Assembly: GCF_901709675.1 (NCBI RefSeq)
Contig: NC_051105.1
Location: 11,022,604-11,086,603, forward strand
Direction of reading: 5' to 3'
Source of the DNA: Syngnathus acus
Taxonomy: Eukaryota > Chordata > Actinopteri > Syngnathiformes > Syngnathidae
Length of the DNA: 64,000 nucleotides
Shown here: positions 38,001 to 48,173 of the stretch, in pieces
Numbering within the stretch: position 1 is the first letter of the stretch
How the letters are laid out: every line of letters begins with the position of its first letter
Position numbers and translations under genes: made by a program
Notes under the pieces: model-generated
Told to the model about the DNA's origin: nothing
Database searches by the model: none
What the model saw: only the letters and a program-made list of their open reading frames with translations

Positions 38001-40563
38001 GAGGTGTTGGGGGAGATTTTCAAAACGGCGCTCCTCCGGCATCTTGTCACATGGGGAGCCGATTGTCTCCTCTTTGCTTATTTTCAGCTTTCCCTCTCCA
38101 TTGACAGCCGGCTGCCACAATACATTTGGAGAAGGCTTCAGAGGTGACAGCCTATCTCACGCCGCCATTCTCCATCAAGCCCCTGCGCTCTCCTTTTTGT
38201 CCTTCCCACCCACATAAGTGTTTTTTTGTCTTTTCCACTGAGCACTCTCCTTCACCTGCAAACGTGTCGCGCTCCAACTCCTCCCCGGCGGGGTAATCGT
38301 TCGGCGCCGGGGCTTCCATTTTCATGTCCGTAATGAAGGCCGCAGTGCTCACGGGGTCTAGATTTCCCCTCGACTTTGTGAGGGAGGGAGATAAGAAGCG
38401 GAGGAGTGGAGAAAAATGGACAGTCGATTGTAATTAGGGGGCTTAGTCACTTGCGAGGTGGAGAGAGAAAATATCATCGCTGGCACACTCAGGGCAGTAA
38501 ATTGTGTCATGACAAAAAGACTTCCTATGTTCTAGAGCAGGGGTGTTAAACATAAGGCCCGGGGGGCCAGATACTGCCCACCATATCATTTTATGTGGCC
38601 CGCGAAGACAAATTTTGCATCGATTTTGTGTCATTATTAAAATCACAAATTGTCTTCACTTTTTAAAAATAGAGATATTGCTAGCAAATTTTATTAGTAT
38701 TCATCTTTTTAAACTATTTGAACAGTTTGTACTAGTCTGATTTCAAAACTAGGAATGGCTCTACTCTACACATGGGGCATTCCTTGGAGGAACAATGAAT
38801 GAAAGCAAAACATTAACAATTAACTCAAAATCCAACACTTGGTTAGAAGGAATCCCACACTGCTTTTTTCCCCCACTTTGAACTTTAAACTCGTGACCTT
38901 TTTATCGGGCAGGAATTGAGCGACAAAGCAGAAACTACTGATTGGTGAATGAATTATTCATGTGTGTGGTGGAAATAATTGAGGCTATCAGCCGCACTGA
39001 CTGATTACCAAACCTTTTTCCGCTCAAGAGCCATATTCGAAAAATCCTTCCCGGGGAAATGACTCAAATACATTCCATTTTGGCATGATGTCAACAGAAC
39101 TGTACGCACAACAAGTCAAAAAAAGTCATTTGAGTGCCTTGAATAGCAATTAAGTAGCAATTTACTCTTCCCGTACAAATTGAAGTTTGGGATATGCGCC
39201 AGCCGGATGAATGCGACTGTAAAAATAAAATACTCGTCATTTCTGCTGACCTTATTCGGGTATGTGGGCAAAGTCTGACTGCTGCAAGAGCGGGAGAGAG
39301 GAACACTTCCACAGTGAAGCAAGAAAAAGTCAACCAGAGCAACAGGAAATTAACAAGCACATGGAAAAAAAAAAAATCAGGAAAGCTAGAACGTGACAAA
39401 ACGGACTCACCGAGCTCTCGGAGATCCTTCACCCAAAATACAAACAAGTGGGCGAACATGCTGACGGTGTGATTCCTCGAAAATCGCAACAATCAAAGGA
39501 AAAGCTCCAAAGAGGAAGAAATACACCCACTAACCCCGGATCTCATTTCCTCTCTTTCCACTCTCAGCCAGCCTCTCATCTGTCTTTGGATCGTTTTACG
39601 CGCTCCTCGAGGACTCCTCCTCAGCGGTCAATGATAAACCACAAAAACTCTGACGGGTTAGCCGCTCTTCCTGTTGGGGGGCGCGGCTATCTGCTCGGGA
39701 TCCTCCGAGGGAGGAAGTGACATCGACAGGTGCTGCCGACTTCCTTTCCTTACTTGGGCAAACAAAGGCCACTTTCTTCCAAGAAACTCTGATGTTACTT
39801 GGGTGCAGTCTTTGTTAATAAACAGCGGAGAAGTCAATGGTCCTTCCAGACATAAATGAAGCGTAGCGGACCAAGAATGATGGAATCCAGAGCAAACGCT
39901 GAATGTCTGGTGGAGAATTTAGCACTGCAGTTAAATTAGGAGAAAATTGCCCGAATCAACTTGTGCTTTTTTTAGTATTTACTATTCAGGGTTTTATCCA
40001 CTTCAAATAAAAAAATGAAAAGCTGTTTACTTTCCAGACTTGTGTGACGTCACGTGATCATGACGCCTCTGATCGACTTTGAGTCTCTCCTCTTTTATCA
40101 ATAACCACTTCAAACAACAAAGGGGTAGTTAGGCTTGGAGTATTGGCAATATGTGATAAATTCTGCTGTTTTGCTATTTTTTTTAAAGCGCGTTGTCACG
40201 GCAACGGCTACTGTAAAAGCTCTATATGAATAAAGATGTATTGTATTCATTCAATTGTTTTGCGAATCAGGTGATGGCTCTCAAGGAATGGCTTGGGAAT
40301 GGCGGCCATTTTGTCACACAATTGAAAATGACTCAAGGCTCACGCAACGGCCAATCACGGCTCATCAGTTTGGAAGAATTGCTGTTTGGATTAATGACAT
40401 GTAAAATAACAAAGGTTGGCAAACGGTATGCTACCTGTTCTTTCACAGACGCCAGGATATTGTTGGCCGTGTTGTTGGGCTCCATGCCACGGCCCGTGGA
40501 GTGGCCGCGGGAGGTCAGCAGAAGCCCCTCCTCCATTACCGGGCTCTGCTCGGGCACTGGCAT
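20089..40563 (-). CDS. pkp4: Plakophilin-4 (p0071), armadillo-repeat junction protein, 1125 aa
   Basis: PKP4 is a p120-catenin-family protein of desmosomes and adherens junctions. It also regulates Rho signalling in cytokinesis and binds PDZ proteins such as Erbin. Coding exons in order: 40563-40435, 35196-35084, 33529-33495, 31617-31424, 31123-30589, 29558-29397, 27509-27302, 27236-27104, 26964-26751, 23837-23654, 23226-23109, 22899-22705, 22588-22415, 22235-22085, 21839-21647, 21570-21486, 21391-21274, 21197-21072, 20596-20532, 20334-20089. All junctions keep phase and the sum is 3378 nt. The N-terminal coiled coil (residues about 36-67) contains [19 protein letters not shown]. Armadillo repeats span about 460-940, with a lysine run (728-733) in the insert. 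The C-terminal PDZ ligand is [16 protein letters not shown], as in human PKP4, which separates it from CTNND2 and ARVCF. Human PKP4 is 1192 aa; the shortfall is in the N-terminal linker. The start codon is 5 nt past an acceptor. Confidence 0.96.
22725..22745 (-). other. Lysine-codon run in the pkp4 armadillo insert
   Basis: A run of AAG and AAA codons encodes six lysines after CWGR, within the basic insert between armadillo repeats. The same CWG(R/K)KKKKKK stretch exists in mammalian PKP4 and CTNND2, so the run is selected protein sequence and not a stray microsatellite. It is a potential nuclear-localisation or membrane-binding patch. Confidence 0.7.
23239..23256. repeat. (CA)n tract at a pkp4 splice acceptor
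   Basis: An 18-bp CA tract (TG on the transcribed strand) lies about 13 nt upstream of the pkp4 acceptor at 23227. It takes the place of much of the polypyrimidine tract, leaving only CTCTTCAAACAG next to the exon. Confidence 0.7.
23838..26750 (-). other. pkp4 intron within the armadillo region
   Basis: This 2.9-kb intron is the largest within the armadillo-coding half of pkp4. It carries a pair of adjacent palindromes at 24830-24907. No additional exon, RNA gene or known repeat is evident. Confidence 0.5.
24830..24907. repeat. Two adjacent palindromes in a pkp4 intron
   Basis: Arms 24830-24853 and 24859-24882 are 24-nt reverse complements with two mismatches around a 5-nt loop. Six nt further on, AGTGCTAAT (24889-24897) and its reverse complement (24899-24907) form a perfect 9-bp hairpin with a 1-nt centre. 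All contain the GCTAAT/ATTAGC motif, suggesting one origin. Confidence 0.65.
28950..29100. repeat. T-rich, TATTTATT-type low-complexity tract
   Basis: The plus strand is a run of TTTATTTATT-like sequence in the pkp4 intron between the exons at 29397 and 27509. I see no structure beyond base composition. Confidence 0.7.
30205..30229. repeat. (CA)n microsatellite next to the pkp4 microexon
   Basis: A pure CA run of about 25 bp, or (TG)n on the transcribed strand, lies 32 nt downstream of the candidate 27-nt exon's donor. UG-rich intronic tracts can bind splicing regulators such as CELF proteins and TDP-43, but no effect is shown here. Confidence 0.85.
30261..30287 (-). other. pkp4: Candidate 27-nt alternative microexon of pkp4
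   Basis: Between coding exons 31123-30589 and 29558-29397, both of which use phase 1 here, the minus strand has acceptor ATATCTTCAG, 27 nt of open sequence and donor AAG|GTGAAC. In phase 1 it adds nine residues, reading D-A-L-V-D-D-D-I-Q before a shared Gly, and keeps the frame. TGCTGC lies about 20 nt upstream of the acceptor; UGC motifs there are typical of SRRM4-dependent neural microexons. I cannot confirm that the exon is used, and it is not counted in the 1125-aa model. Confidence 0.5.
31205..31279. mobile_element. Short MITE-like palindromic element
   Basis: Perfect 14-bp terminal inverted repeats, TTAACTCATTCACT at 31205-31218 and its reverse complement at 31266-31279, bound a 75-bp element in a short pkp4 intron. 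Related ends occur at 9430-9480, and half-copies at 43368-43407 and 54068-54112. Confidence 0.7.
33495..33529 (-). other. pkp4: 35-nt coding exon of pkp4
   Basis: This very short exon encodes [11 protein letters not shown] and aligns with STEKSFPWRST of human PKP4. It has a pyrimidine-rich upstream tract ending CTCGTAG and donor CCG|GTAGGT. It enters in phase 2 and leaves in phase 1, exactly as the flanking exons require. Because its length is not a multiple of three, skipping it would shift the frame, so it should be constitutive. Confidence 0.85.
33870..33958. repeat. AT-rich tract with (TAA)n
   Basis: An AT-only stretch includes about nine TAA units at 33923-33949, in the pkp4 intron between the exons at 35084 and 33529. 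Confidence 0.8.
36172..36250. repeat. (AAAT)n low-complexity tract
   Basis: Imperfect AAAT and AAATAT units run for about 80 bp inside the 5.2-kb pkp4 intron. Confidence 0.8.
38535..38640. mobile_element. Interspersed repeat with GGCCCGGGGGGCCAG and ATGTGGCCCGCG
   Basis: The pattern 'aggggtgttaaac...ggcccggggggccag...ttatgtggcccgcgaag' is one I recall as a very common dispersed repeat in teleost genomes, probably a non-autonomous DNA transposon. Boundaries are approximate and no coding capacity is present. Confidence 0.55.
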
Positions 40564-41477
40564 TCCTCCTGGACACATAACAAAAAAAGCCACGCATGAT
40601 CAACGTGCGTATCAATCGCAAAATTGGTTTCTCCTTGATTCTTAATGACAGACAAATAAAGTGCCACGCGCCGCCACGAATGGCGATGCATAAAAATCAC
40701 ACCCACACATAGACACAACATATGGCCGGGACGCTGGCAATGTTTCTCGTCGGCGACTGTGCAAATCAACGCCATATGGCTTTGATTTGAGAACACACAA
40801 CATGAATAATGATTTACGGAGTACATTAGGAACATAGATAATCAAAAGAATTATTATAGTGGCACCTTGACTTAGTATCAAAATTGACATGAATCTTTTT
40901 TTTTTTACCCAAAACACAACAAATTAAGACAGCAAATTAGCGACAAATTGCTAATCTACTGCTAACAACTATAAGAACTAACTCAAATAGTGCTCGCAAC
41001 ACAAAGCGAAAAATATTGAAAAGGGCACTTGTAAATTAAGGCACCACTGTATTTTTAAAAAGATGAAATATAGGAAGAAGGAAGCTATGGAGGCGTCTTT
41101 GCTACCTTTGGCCTGCGGTTTGCGGATAAAATGAGCAAGTGGAATAATAAATACGGCCACTGAGGTGTTACATATTCATTAGGAATCATCGTCAGCGATG
41201 GCGCTCTGGTGGAAATACGCAAAAGCATGTATGTATTTCTTTGGGGAAACATAGATTTTACAAGGATTTTTACTGTCTGAGAAATACGCCGCAGCTGTCA
41301 TCTTCGAGCTACTTAGACTAAAGATTTAGAGACAAAATCCAAGCTTGTGCTTTCTACACATAGCGCCGCCGACAAGATTTACAAGACTAAAGCACACAGG
41401 ATAGCTTGTCAACATCCTCATGCATAAATACATACTATGTACCACAGATAGAAAAATAATAATAATAACAAACAAAA

Positions 41478-41640
41478 CACTAATAAATGCCAGGCTCAGG
41501 GATGTAGAAATGATTGCTGGACAAAAAAAATAAAAATAAATAATAATAAAATAAAAACCACTAATAAATGCCAGGCTCAGGGATGTAAAAATGATTGCTG
41601 CACAAAAAACAATAAAAATAAATAAAAATAAATAAAACCG
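41478..41640. repeat. Tandem duplication with 81-bp period
   Basis: The segment beginning CACTAATAAATGCCAGGCTC is repeated with a start-to-start spacing of 81 bp (41478 and 41559). The copies differ at a few positions and in the AT-rich filler. Confidence 0.75.
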
Positions 41641-42594
41641 TACAACTTAATTTAAACACAAACTTTTTTTAAGCCAACTGATTAACAACTTGATCATCAT
41701 CTGGCAAAACAACATTTTTGAATTTTGAAAGAAAGGCTGAGTTCATGTAGATGACAAAACAGCCTCGCAGATATTCCCACACAAGACTAGTGAGTCCATT
41801 TGGGTCCAGACGGCTTTTACTTTAAACGCTTCAGGGGTCAGATCCTCTCCGCCCGCGTAATGTGTGCTCCTGGCAACTTTAAACACACACGAGATGGTTC
41901 AACAGTCACTTTGTGAGACGCTCGGCTTGTTTGCAGTGGAGACATAAAAGCTTTTGTTTTTACCAAGGGAGGGGGGGAGTGTATAAAATACATTGGAGCT
42001 ATTTCTATGAAAAACTCTGGGAGTGTGTCAGCATTTCAAGGGGCCTGACCCGAATTGAGTCATGTGCCAGTTCAATGACAGACTCAGGATACTCTCCCAA
42101 ATTCCTTTCCCGCTCATTCATAGTACGATTGCAAATACACACACATAGTACTCCTTCACTGCCTCACTTTTTGCTTCTCACTTCAGCCGAAGCTCTACAA
42201 TTCGTGACACGAACTTTCGTTCCCAGAAGCGGCCAGGAAATTTCACTTGGACTGCGCACCTCCTCCGACACCAAGTGGGAATGAGGAAGTGTAACACAGA
42301 AAGGTTATCAGCGCACAACAGGCATTTGATTGTTTTACGAAACATGACAAAAAGCTGACATAATTTGCTTCAAATTCAGACCATAAATGAGGACCGAACA
42401 TAAGCAACAAGTTCTACTTCTTTATTTCCATAAAGTGATGATGTTTAATAAAAACCAGAGATGCCTTCTCACATGTCAAAACATGTCTGTCAGCTTTGGG
42501 ATGGAATTGTCGACAAGAAAGCACTGAGAGAGACTTCAACTGAAACAAGAGCCAATTTCAACACTAATAATGCCTCCTGTGCATTATGGCTAAA

Positions 42595-42619
42595 ACACAC
42601 ACACACACACACACACACA
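42595..42619. repeat. (CA)n microsatellite
   Basis: A pure CA run of about 25 bp in the probable pkp4 first intron. Confidence 0.9.
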
Positions 42620-45600
42620 TTACAGGCACTTTATTCGGGGGGGAAAACATATTTAATGATTGAATAATATTTTGTGTGGATACAATCTGTCCAATGCCCA
42701 CAGGAAAATGCAGCAGAAAAAAATGACAACCAATAAATAGGCCAACGTGTTCTGATGTCAATACAAGCAATAGAAAAGCTGTCATTTCTTATCCTACCTT
42801 TGAAATTGCCCATTACACGCCATACGCTGCGACGTTCTGCTCCCAAAACAGACTTGAGAGAATCAACTGAATGCCGCCGCCAAGCCGTGGCAGTCTTCTA
42901 AGTACACAACCGACTGGCTCTTCAACATTTCTGTTTTTCTTCAAATGTGACGGAACCAAACAACCCCATCGACCTGATAGCAAGCCCCGTTCAAGTTTGA
43001 GGAGCTGAACTGAGAAGTAGGTGAGAGAGGGAGGCGGGACAAGAAGCCCGCTCTGAAGTTTTTTGTAAGCTATAATTAGGTTAATACCTACATCGGTTGC
43101 CCCGTGGGTAAATGACGACCTCGTTTTGGTCGAAACAAAGAGACAAACTTGTGTCTGATTACAGACAAACGAATACATTTGAATGTTGTACAAGTATTTG
43201 CAAGAACCAAACTTTTTACACTTTAAAGTTCAAAATGATTTTGCGAAAGATCTCAACTAAAACCAACAAAAAATTATTTGCATGTTTGCTTTTACATTTC
43301 TTTTCATATTTGGCAAGTAAAGATCTATAAGAGGCGGTTTTGGTTTTATTTATTTCAGTTATTAAATTTTAACGCGTTCGTTGCCATGGACGTTTATATC
43401 CGTCACCCAGGAAAAATAGCATTGAAATGTGAACTGCGACTATTTTGCCACGGAGATGCTCCTGAAACGCACGATACTATTTTCAGTACAGTCGTAACAA
43501 AACAAAACAGATTGCACAGTACAAAAATATGCGGTGAAGTGATTTCTCTTTGTACACAAAAATGTAATCTGCAGTCGGCCAAGAGCACTCTTAAACTAAC
43601 CCCACCCAGACTCAACACGTGGTCCACTTTAGTGACCTCAGAACTGGGCCACTCCTTGGAATTTCTTACACAAGCTCTGACTGAATCCAAGATTTCCTGA
43701 ATGAAATGGAACTCACATTGCTGGGGGTGGGGGAAAGGGCAGGTTGGAGAAGGTAAATGTTGGACTTGAAGTATGAAATAACCCTGAATATCAAGTAAGG
43801 AAAGATCATTTAAATGACATAATTCATTATTCATTCGAGAAGTATTCATCCTTCTGAAATCCACCTGTGCCTTGTGTCACCTTACTGACGAGCACTGCAG
43901 TAGAATTCCTAATATTGGCAAGTGCACATCCTGAATTTACATACCAGGTTACAGACGATAGTGAAATGATTAATTGACGATTCCATTATCAAATTAATCA
44001 ACTTTGAGAGTGTGTGTGGATGCGGCTTTTGAAACGTGAAGCCTGGTGAGTGATGTGGGTGTCAGCAAATGTTCCGACCTCAGTGTTGCTAGCTGTTAGC
44101 CACTATGCTAATTAACTGCCTAGTCATGTGGCCAGAGGTGGTATGTTATGGTTAAATTAGCTATGTTTACTTTTTTGACGGCGATTGTGGACGTGCCCTT
44201 ACGGTTCTGCTTTATTCGATTAATCGTCTCTACCTTAAAATAGATAATTACAGTTATCAGTATTAAGTGATACATCGGCGTGGAACCTGAAAAACTGGTT
44301 TTATTTTGAGCACTGGGATTGATGCTGGGGTTAAAATTACAAACTTCAAAGCGGAAACAATGTTTAACTTTCTATGGTATGTGATGTCGGATGCAACAAC
44401 AGCTGTGAGTTTGTTGGTGTCACATTCTCGCGTGACGATAATCGGCTTTGTGTAGTTCAAATCTTAATCCTGATTTTCGGAGGTTGCCTTCATAGGTAGC
44501 AGTGGAATTTTTTATTTATTTATTTATTTTTAAGCCCTCAAAACTGCTCTCACTTGAAATAGAAGAGATGTATTGTCAGTCACCCAAAGGCTAATTCGTT
44601 TTTTGAGGCACAGCGGGACACCCCCATTCAAAACAAAAGATGAAGAACGACTACCAGTCATGCATACCAGTCTGAATTTAAGTGGCTCATTTAAGAATGC
44701 TGATTGCTCTGATTGTCGCAGCTCAAAGGGGGCTAAGAACGCTGCTTGGAAACACACGGCGGGTCGCGTCTCTGCTCAACGAAATTACACCGCTGCTCCG
44801 AGAATATGCCGTGATTATGAATCGCATCTTTTTAGGTATCATTTTAATCTGCAATCACAGGGCTCGCATAAGCAAACAACCAATCACACTCACATTCACA
44901 ACTATGGGCAATTTTGGAGCCTTCTATTAAGATGAGTGACTGTCTATTTTTTTCAGAAACTGTCACATGTTTCTGTCACCCTGTTCATCATTAGCTAGCT
45001 CGACTGCATATAGCAGCAGTAGCAGTATGGAGTGGATACGAGTGCTTCCATAAGGTCACCTTTCCATCCGGAGCGCCCACACTCTCTTCATGCCTTGAAA
45101 AAAAAAGCGAAAGCTAAGGACAGAATTTGCAAATTCCCTCTAAAATATGTTTACCTGGAAATAACAAAGGGTCAGACCAATGACACGCCACATAATCTAT
45201 GTTTGCAAGAGTACAAAAACAACAGGCATTAAAAGCTTAGTAAGGTGATTATTCTCCCACCACACCTTCCAGGAAAAGCTCAAAGTAACGAGAAGCCACC
45301 GAGAGTAATGCGCTTTGACGGACGACATAAATGATTCTTATTGGATGTAAATCCTTGAAATAGAATCCGCATTTGAGTTATGAAGACACACTTCATCCTG
45401 TCTCGTGTCATTAGACAATTGCATTTAACAGACGAGTACTTTCCAGACGCTGTGCGGAGGAAGGCGTTTGGAGACGAGATAACAAAATCGACATTATTGG
45501 AAATATTAGACCAATGTGACGAATCAGCAACAGTGTAATGGGACAAGGTTTCTCGAAATTTAAAAGGGAATCTGAGGGTTCACTTCCATTGCGAGTCGGT

Positions 45601-45759
45601 GGTGTTCACCCCCACAACGGCGCAAACGCCCATTTTAATTCCACCCATTTACAAAAATAATATTTTTCTTCAAATGTGTTGATTACATAAACATACAATA
45701 AAATACATATTTATTTAGATGAGAAATTTGCAGTCCTACATACAATTTCAAGCGAGGTA

Positions 45760-45836
45760 CTTAGACTTAGACTTAGACAGAACTTTATTGTCATTTTGTC
45801 AACACTAGGTGTGTACAAAACGAAATTTCGTTGCAT
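45760..45836. mobile_element. Probable retroelement 3' tail
   Basis: The stretch begins with four ACTTAG-type repeats, then CTTTATTGTCATTTTGTCAA and an ACGAAATTTCGTTGCA palindrome. I recall this combination as a dispersed teleost repeat, usually a retroelement 3' end. The assignment is from memory and the boundaries are approximate. Confidence 0.45.
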
Positions 45837-47381
45837 ACGGCTTTCAGCAATGTAGAGGTATTTCGGCTGGTTAAAAAAAGTGGTACTGACCCACTAACTC
45901 TAATTCTCAAAGCGCAATAGACTCCTTGTGTGGGGCGCTATCACATCCATCATTGCCAAACTGCGACATTGCTGCAATTCTATTTTTTTTCTCTTCTTCC
46001 TATCCAATACATCTTCTCATCCCCGTAGCCAAAAGATTAGCTCTATCTTTCAGCTGAGTGATAAATGATTTACCAGCATTTCCGCTACAACGGGAAATTG
46101 TATATGATGTGTGATCACCTGGGGAATGAATGCATCCGAGCACAAATAAGAAGGGCTGGAAATGGAGAGACTAGAGGGGGCACTTGAGGTCGAACTGAGA
46201 CGAAAACAAGGCGGGAGACTTCAGAATTGTTGTTATACCAACATTGAATACTTGATAGAAAAATACTAGAAAAATATAGTTTTGATCCCAATGTAGACTT
46301 GTGCACTTTTATCTAAGTGCACTTACCTTAAGGCTACAACCTTATCGTTTTATTGTCGATATTCTGAGAGAGCGAGAGACAACAAAAACAAGCTTTGATA
46401 TGAAAAAGTCCTTGTGAGACTCAAGTCCAAAAGGCTTGTTATTTTATATTAAATGCCATTTTAAATGTCAGTCTAAGGTTATTTATTCAATTTCAATCAC
46501 CAATCCCAGTTTCTGTTCAAGTAAGTCACAATCGTAATGATCTTCTAAATGTCTCGACATTTAACACTCAGAAAATAATTTTTTCAAGATATGAGAAATT
46601 TTCGGCTGATATTTTGCTCTGACTTCTGAGCAAAAAAATATATAAACCATGCAGTGAAATACGACTTGATTACTTTGTCGTTACTTGGGTAATCAATATA
46701 ATAATCGACAGGGTGATCAATTATAAAATGGATTCGTTAGTGCGTACTGACAGCACTAACTGGAACAGATTAATGGCGATTCCATTCATTTCAATGGGGA
46801 AAGACGACTTGACATACAACTGTTTTAAAGCTTGGATGGATGGATGCAGTTAACATTTGGCAATTAATCTTGTTGAATTGAGTAAGCAAATGACCATATG
46901 ACAATTCCACTTCCATATTTAAATGCCGAGCAAATCATTTTGGCAAACTGGGGGAAAGTAATCACCGTTTGCATAACAATGGGACTTTGACTAATAGCTG
47001 CCAAAATGTCAACTAATTCCATCATTTTGCAGAGAAGACTGGCAGAGATTCCACATCAGAAGACGTGAGCGCAAGCTAACGCTAATGAGGCGTTCTGTGC
47101 ATTCATCCACACCGACTTGGTCCACATTTCCAGCTGTCCTCACCTAAAAAAAATTCTTTTCTGCCTTGTCTGTGTCATAGCAAGCTTTGGAAACATATCA
47201 TATTGTATTCTTACTTCTTTTTGTCTTGTTTGTTACATCCAAGTCGGGTTTTCAGAGCAAGTGACACGATTTGTAAAGTTACAGCAATTGTCTTCATCTT
47301 GCGATTTGTAGCCGTGTAACCGCAACTAAAGAGGTCCGACTAAAAACAGTGCCGGGGTTGTAAGTGGAACGCTCAACCTAA

Positions 47382-48173
47382 ATGTCAACTCAATTTGATG
47401 CTTTTAAAACATGTTCTTTTCTGTCAAGATCTGAAGAGGATAAATGCTTGAGGCTACTAGCTAAATTACACATCTACCATGACGCAATCAAACGGCTTAA
47501 TAGTGGCCAAGATTTGAAGCGCTCGTACTATCCCCTCACTGTTAAAGCCCACAAAGCAAAAACTGACTTTCGGACTCAGCATGTGGAAACCATGGAGGCC
47601 TATTTCACCGAACAAAAATCTATTGTGCGCCTAATCTCTCGAAACGCTGACATGCTTTCTCTTCTCGTATTATCTTTAGCTGTCGGGGAGTCCAAACAAA
47701 GCATAAACTCGGGTACCTTTTTTTTTCCAGAATGGATTTCCATATCCGACTAGACCATTAGCTAACATCCAAACATGTTCAACCTTGTTCAAATAAGCAA
47801 CTATTCGTATTCTACGATGACTGTTTACATTTCAAACGGACTAAAATCGGATCACAATGTAAACCTTGACCTCCGGTACGTGTCTTCGAAGGAGGTAAAA
47901 TTCTGTTCGGAGCACATTGTGCATATGTGGATTGGAATGAGAAACAGTATAACTGAAAGCCCCTCATTGGCTGATTGCTACCAGTACAAACTGTTATTAT
48001 CGCCCCTAAAGTGGTGGCGCACAGCTGCGGGCTTCTTTCGTAAGCCAAAACAAACACAGTTCATCGACTCAATATCCTTGGCTCTTTTTGAAAAGAACTC
48101 GGCTATCAAGGCAACATTAAGCGCGGCCTTGCGTCGAAATGAACTGAACTTAACTGCAAGGAAAATACATTAG
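47382..48173 (+). other. Long open stretch in one frame, interrupted by one stop; function unknown
   Basis: On the plus strand one frame stays open for 123 codons (47382-47753), meets a TAG, then resumes at an ATG for 132 codons (47775-48173). That gives about 260 codons with a single internal stop region in AT-rich DNA. The predicted product is rich in lysine, serine and leucine, with no motif I recognise, no signal peptide and no clear membrane segment. It lies on the antisense strand of the probable pkp4 first intron. It could be chance, a decayed coding sequence or an unannotated gene; chance is the most likely. Confidence 0.2.

Larger units (their letters stand above)
35197..40434 (-). 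other. pkp4 intron between coding exons 1 and 2
   Basis: This 5.2-kb intron contains an AAAT-rich tract at 36172-36250 and an interspersed repeat at 38535-38640. Several short open frames on both strands show no recognisable similarity. Confidence 0.5.

Noticed and set aside
20089-40563. Assignment of the armadillo gene to CTNND2 or ARVCF
   Set aside because: The C-terminus [16 protein letters not shown], the segment [13 protein letters not shown] and the MPVPEQ start match recalled PKP4, and the neighbours fit PKP4.
43278-43864. Overlapping 140- and 153-codon open frames on opposite strands
   Set aside because: Neither has similarity I recognise or a gene-like context; overlapping long frames on both strands suggest chance.
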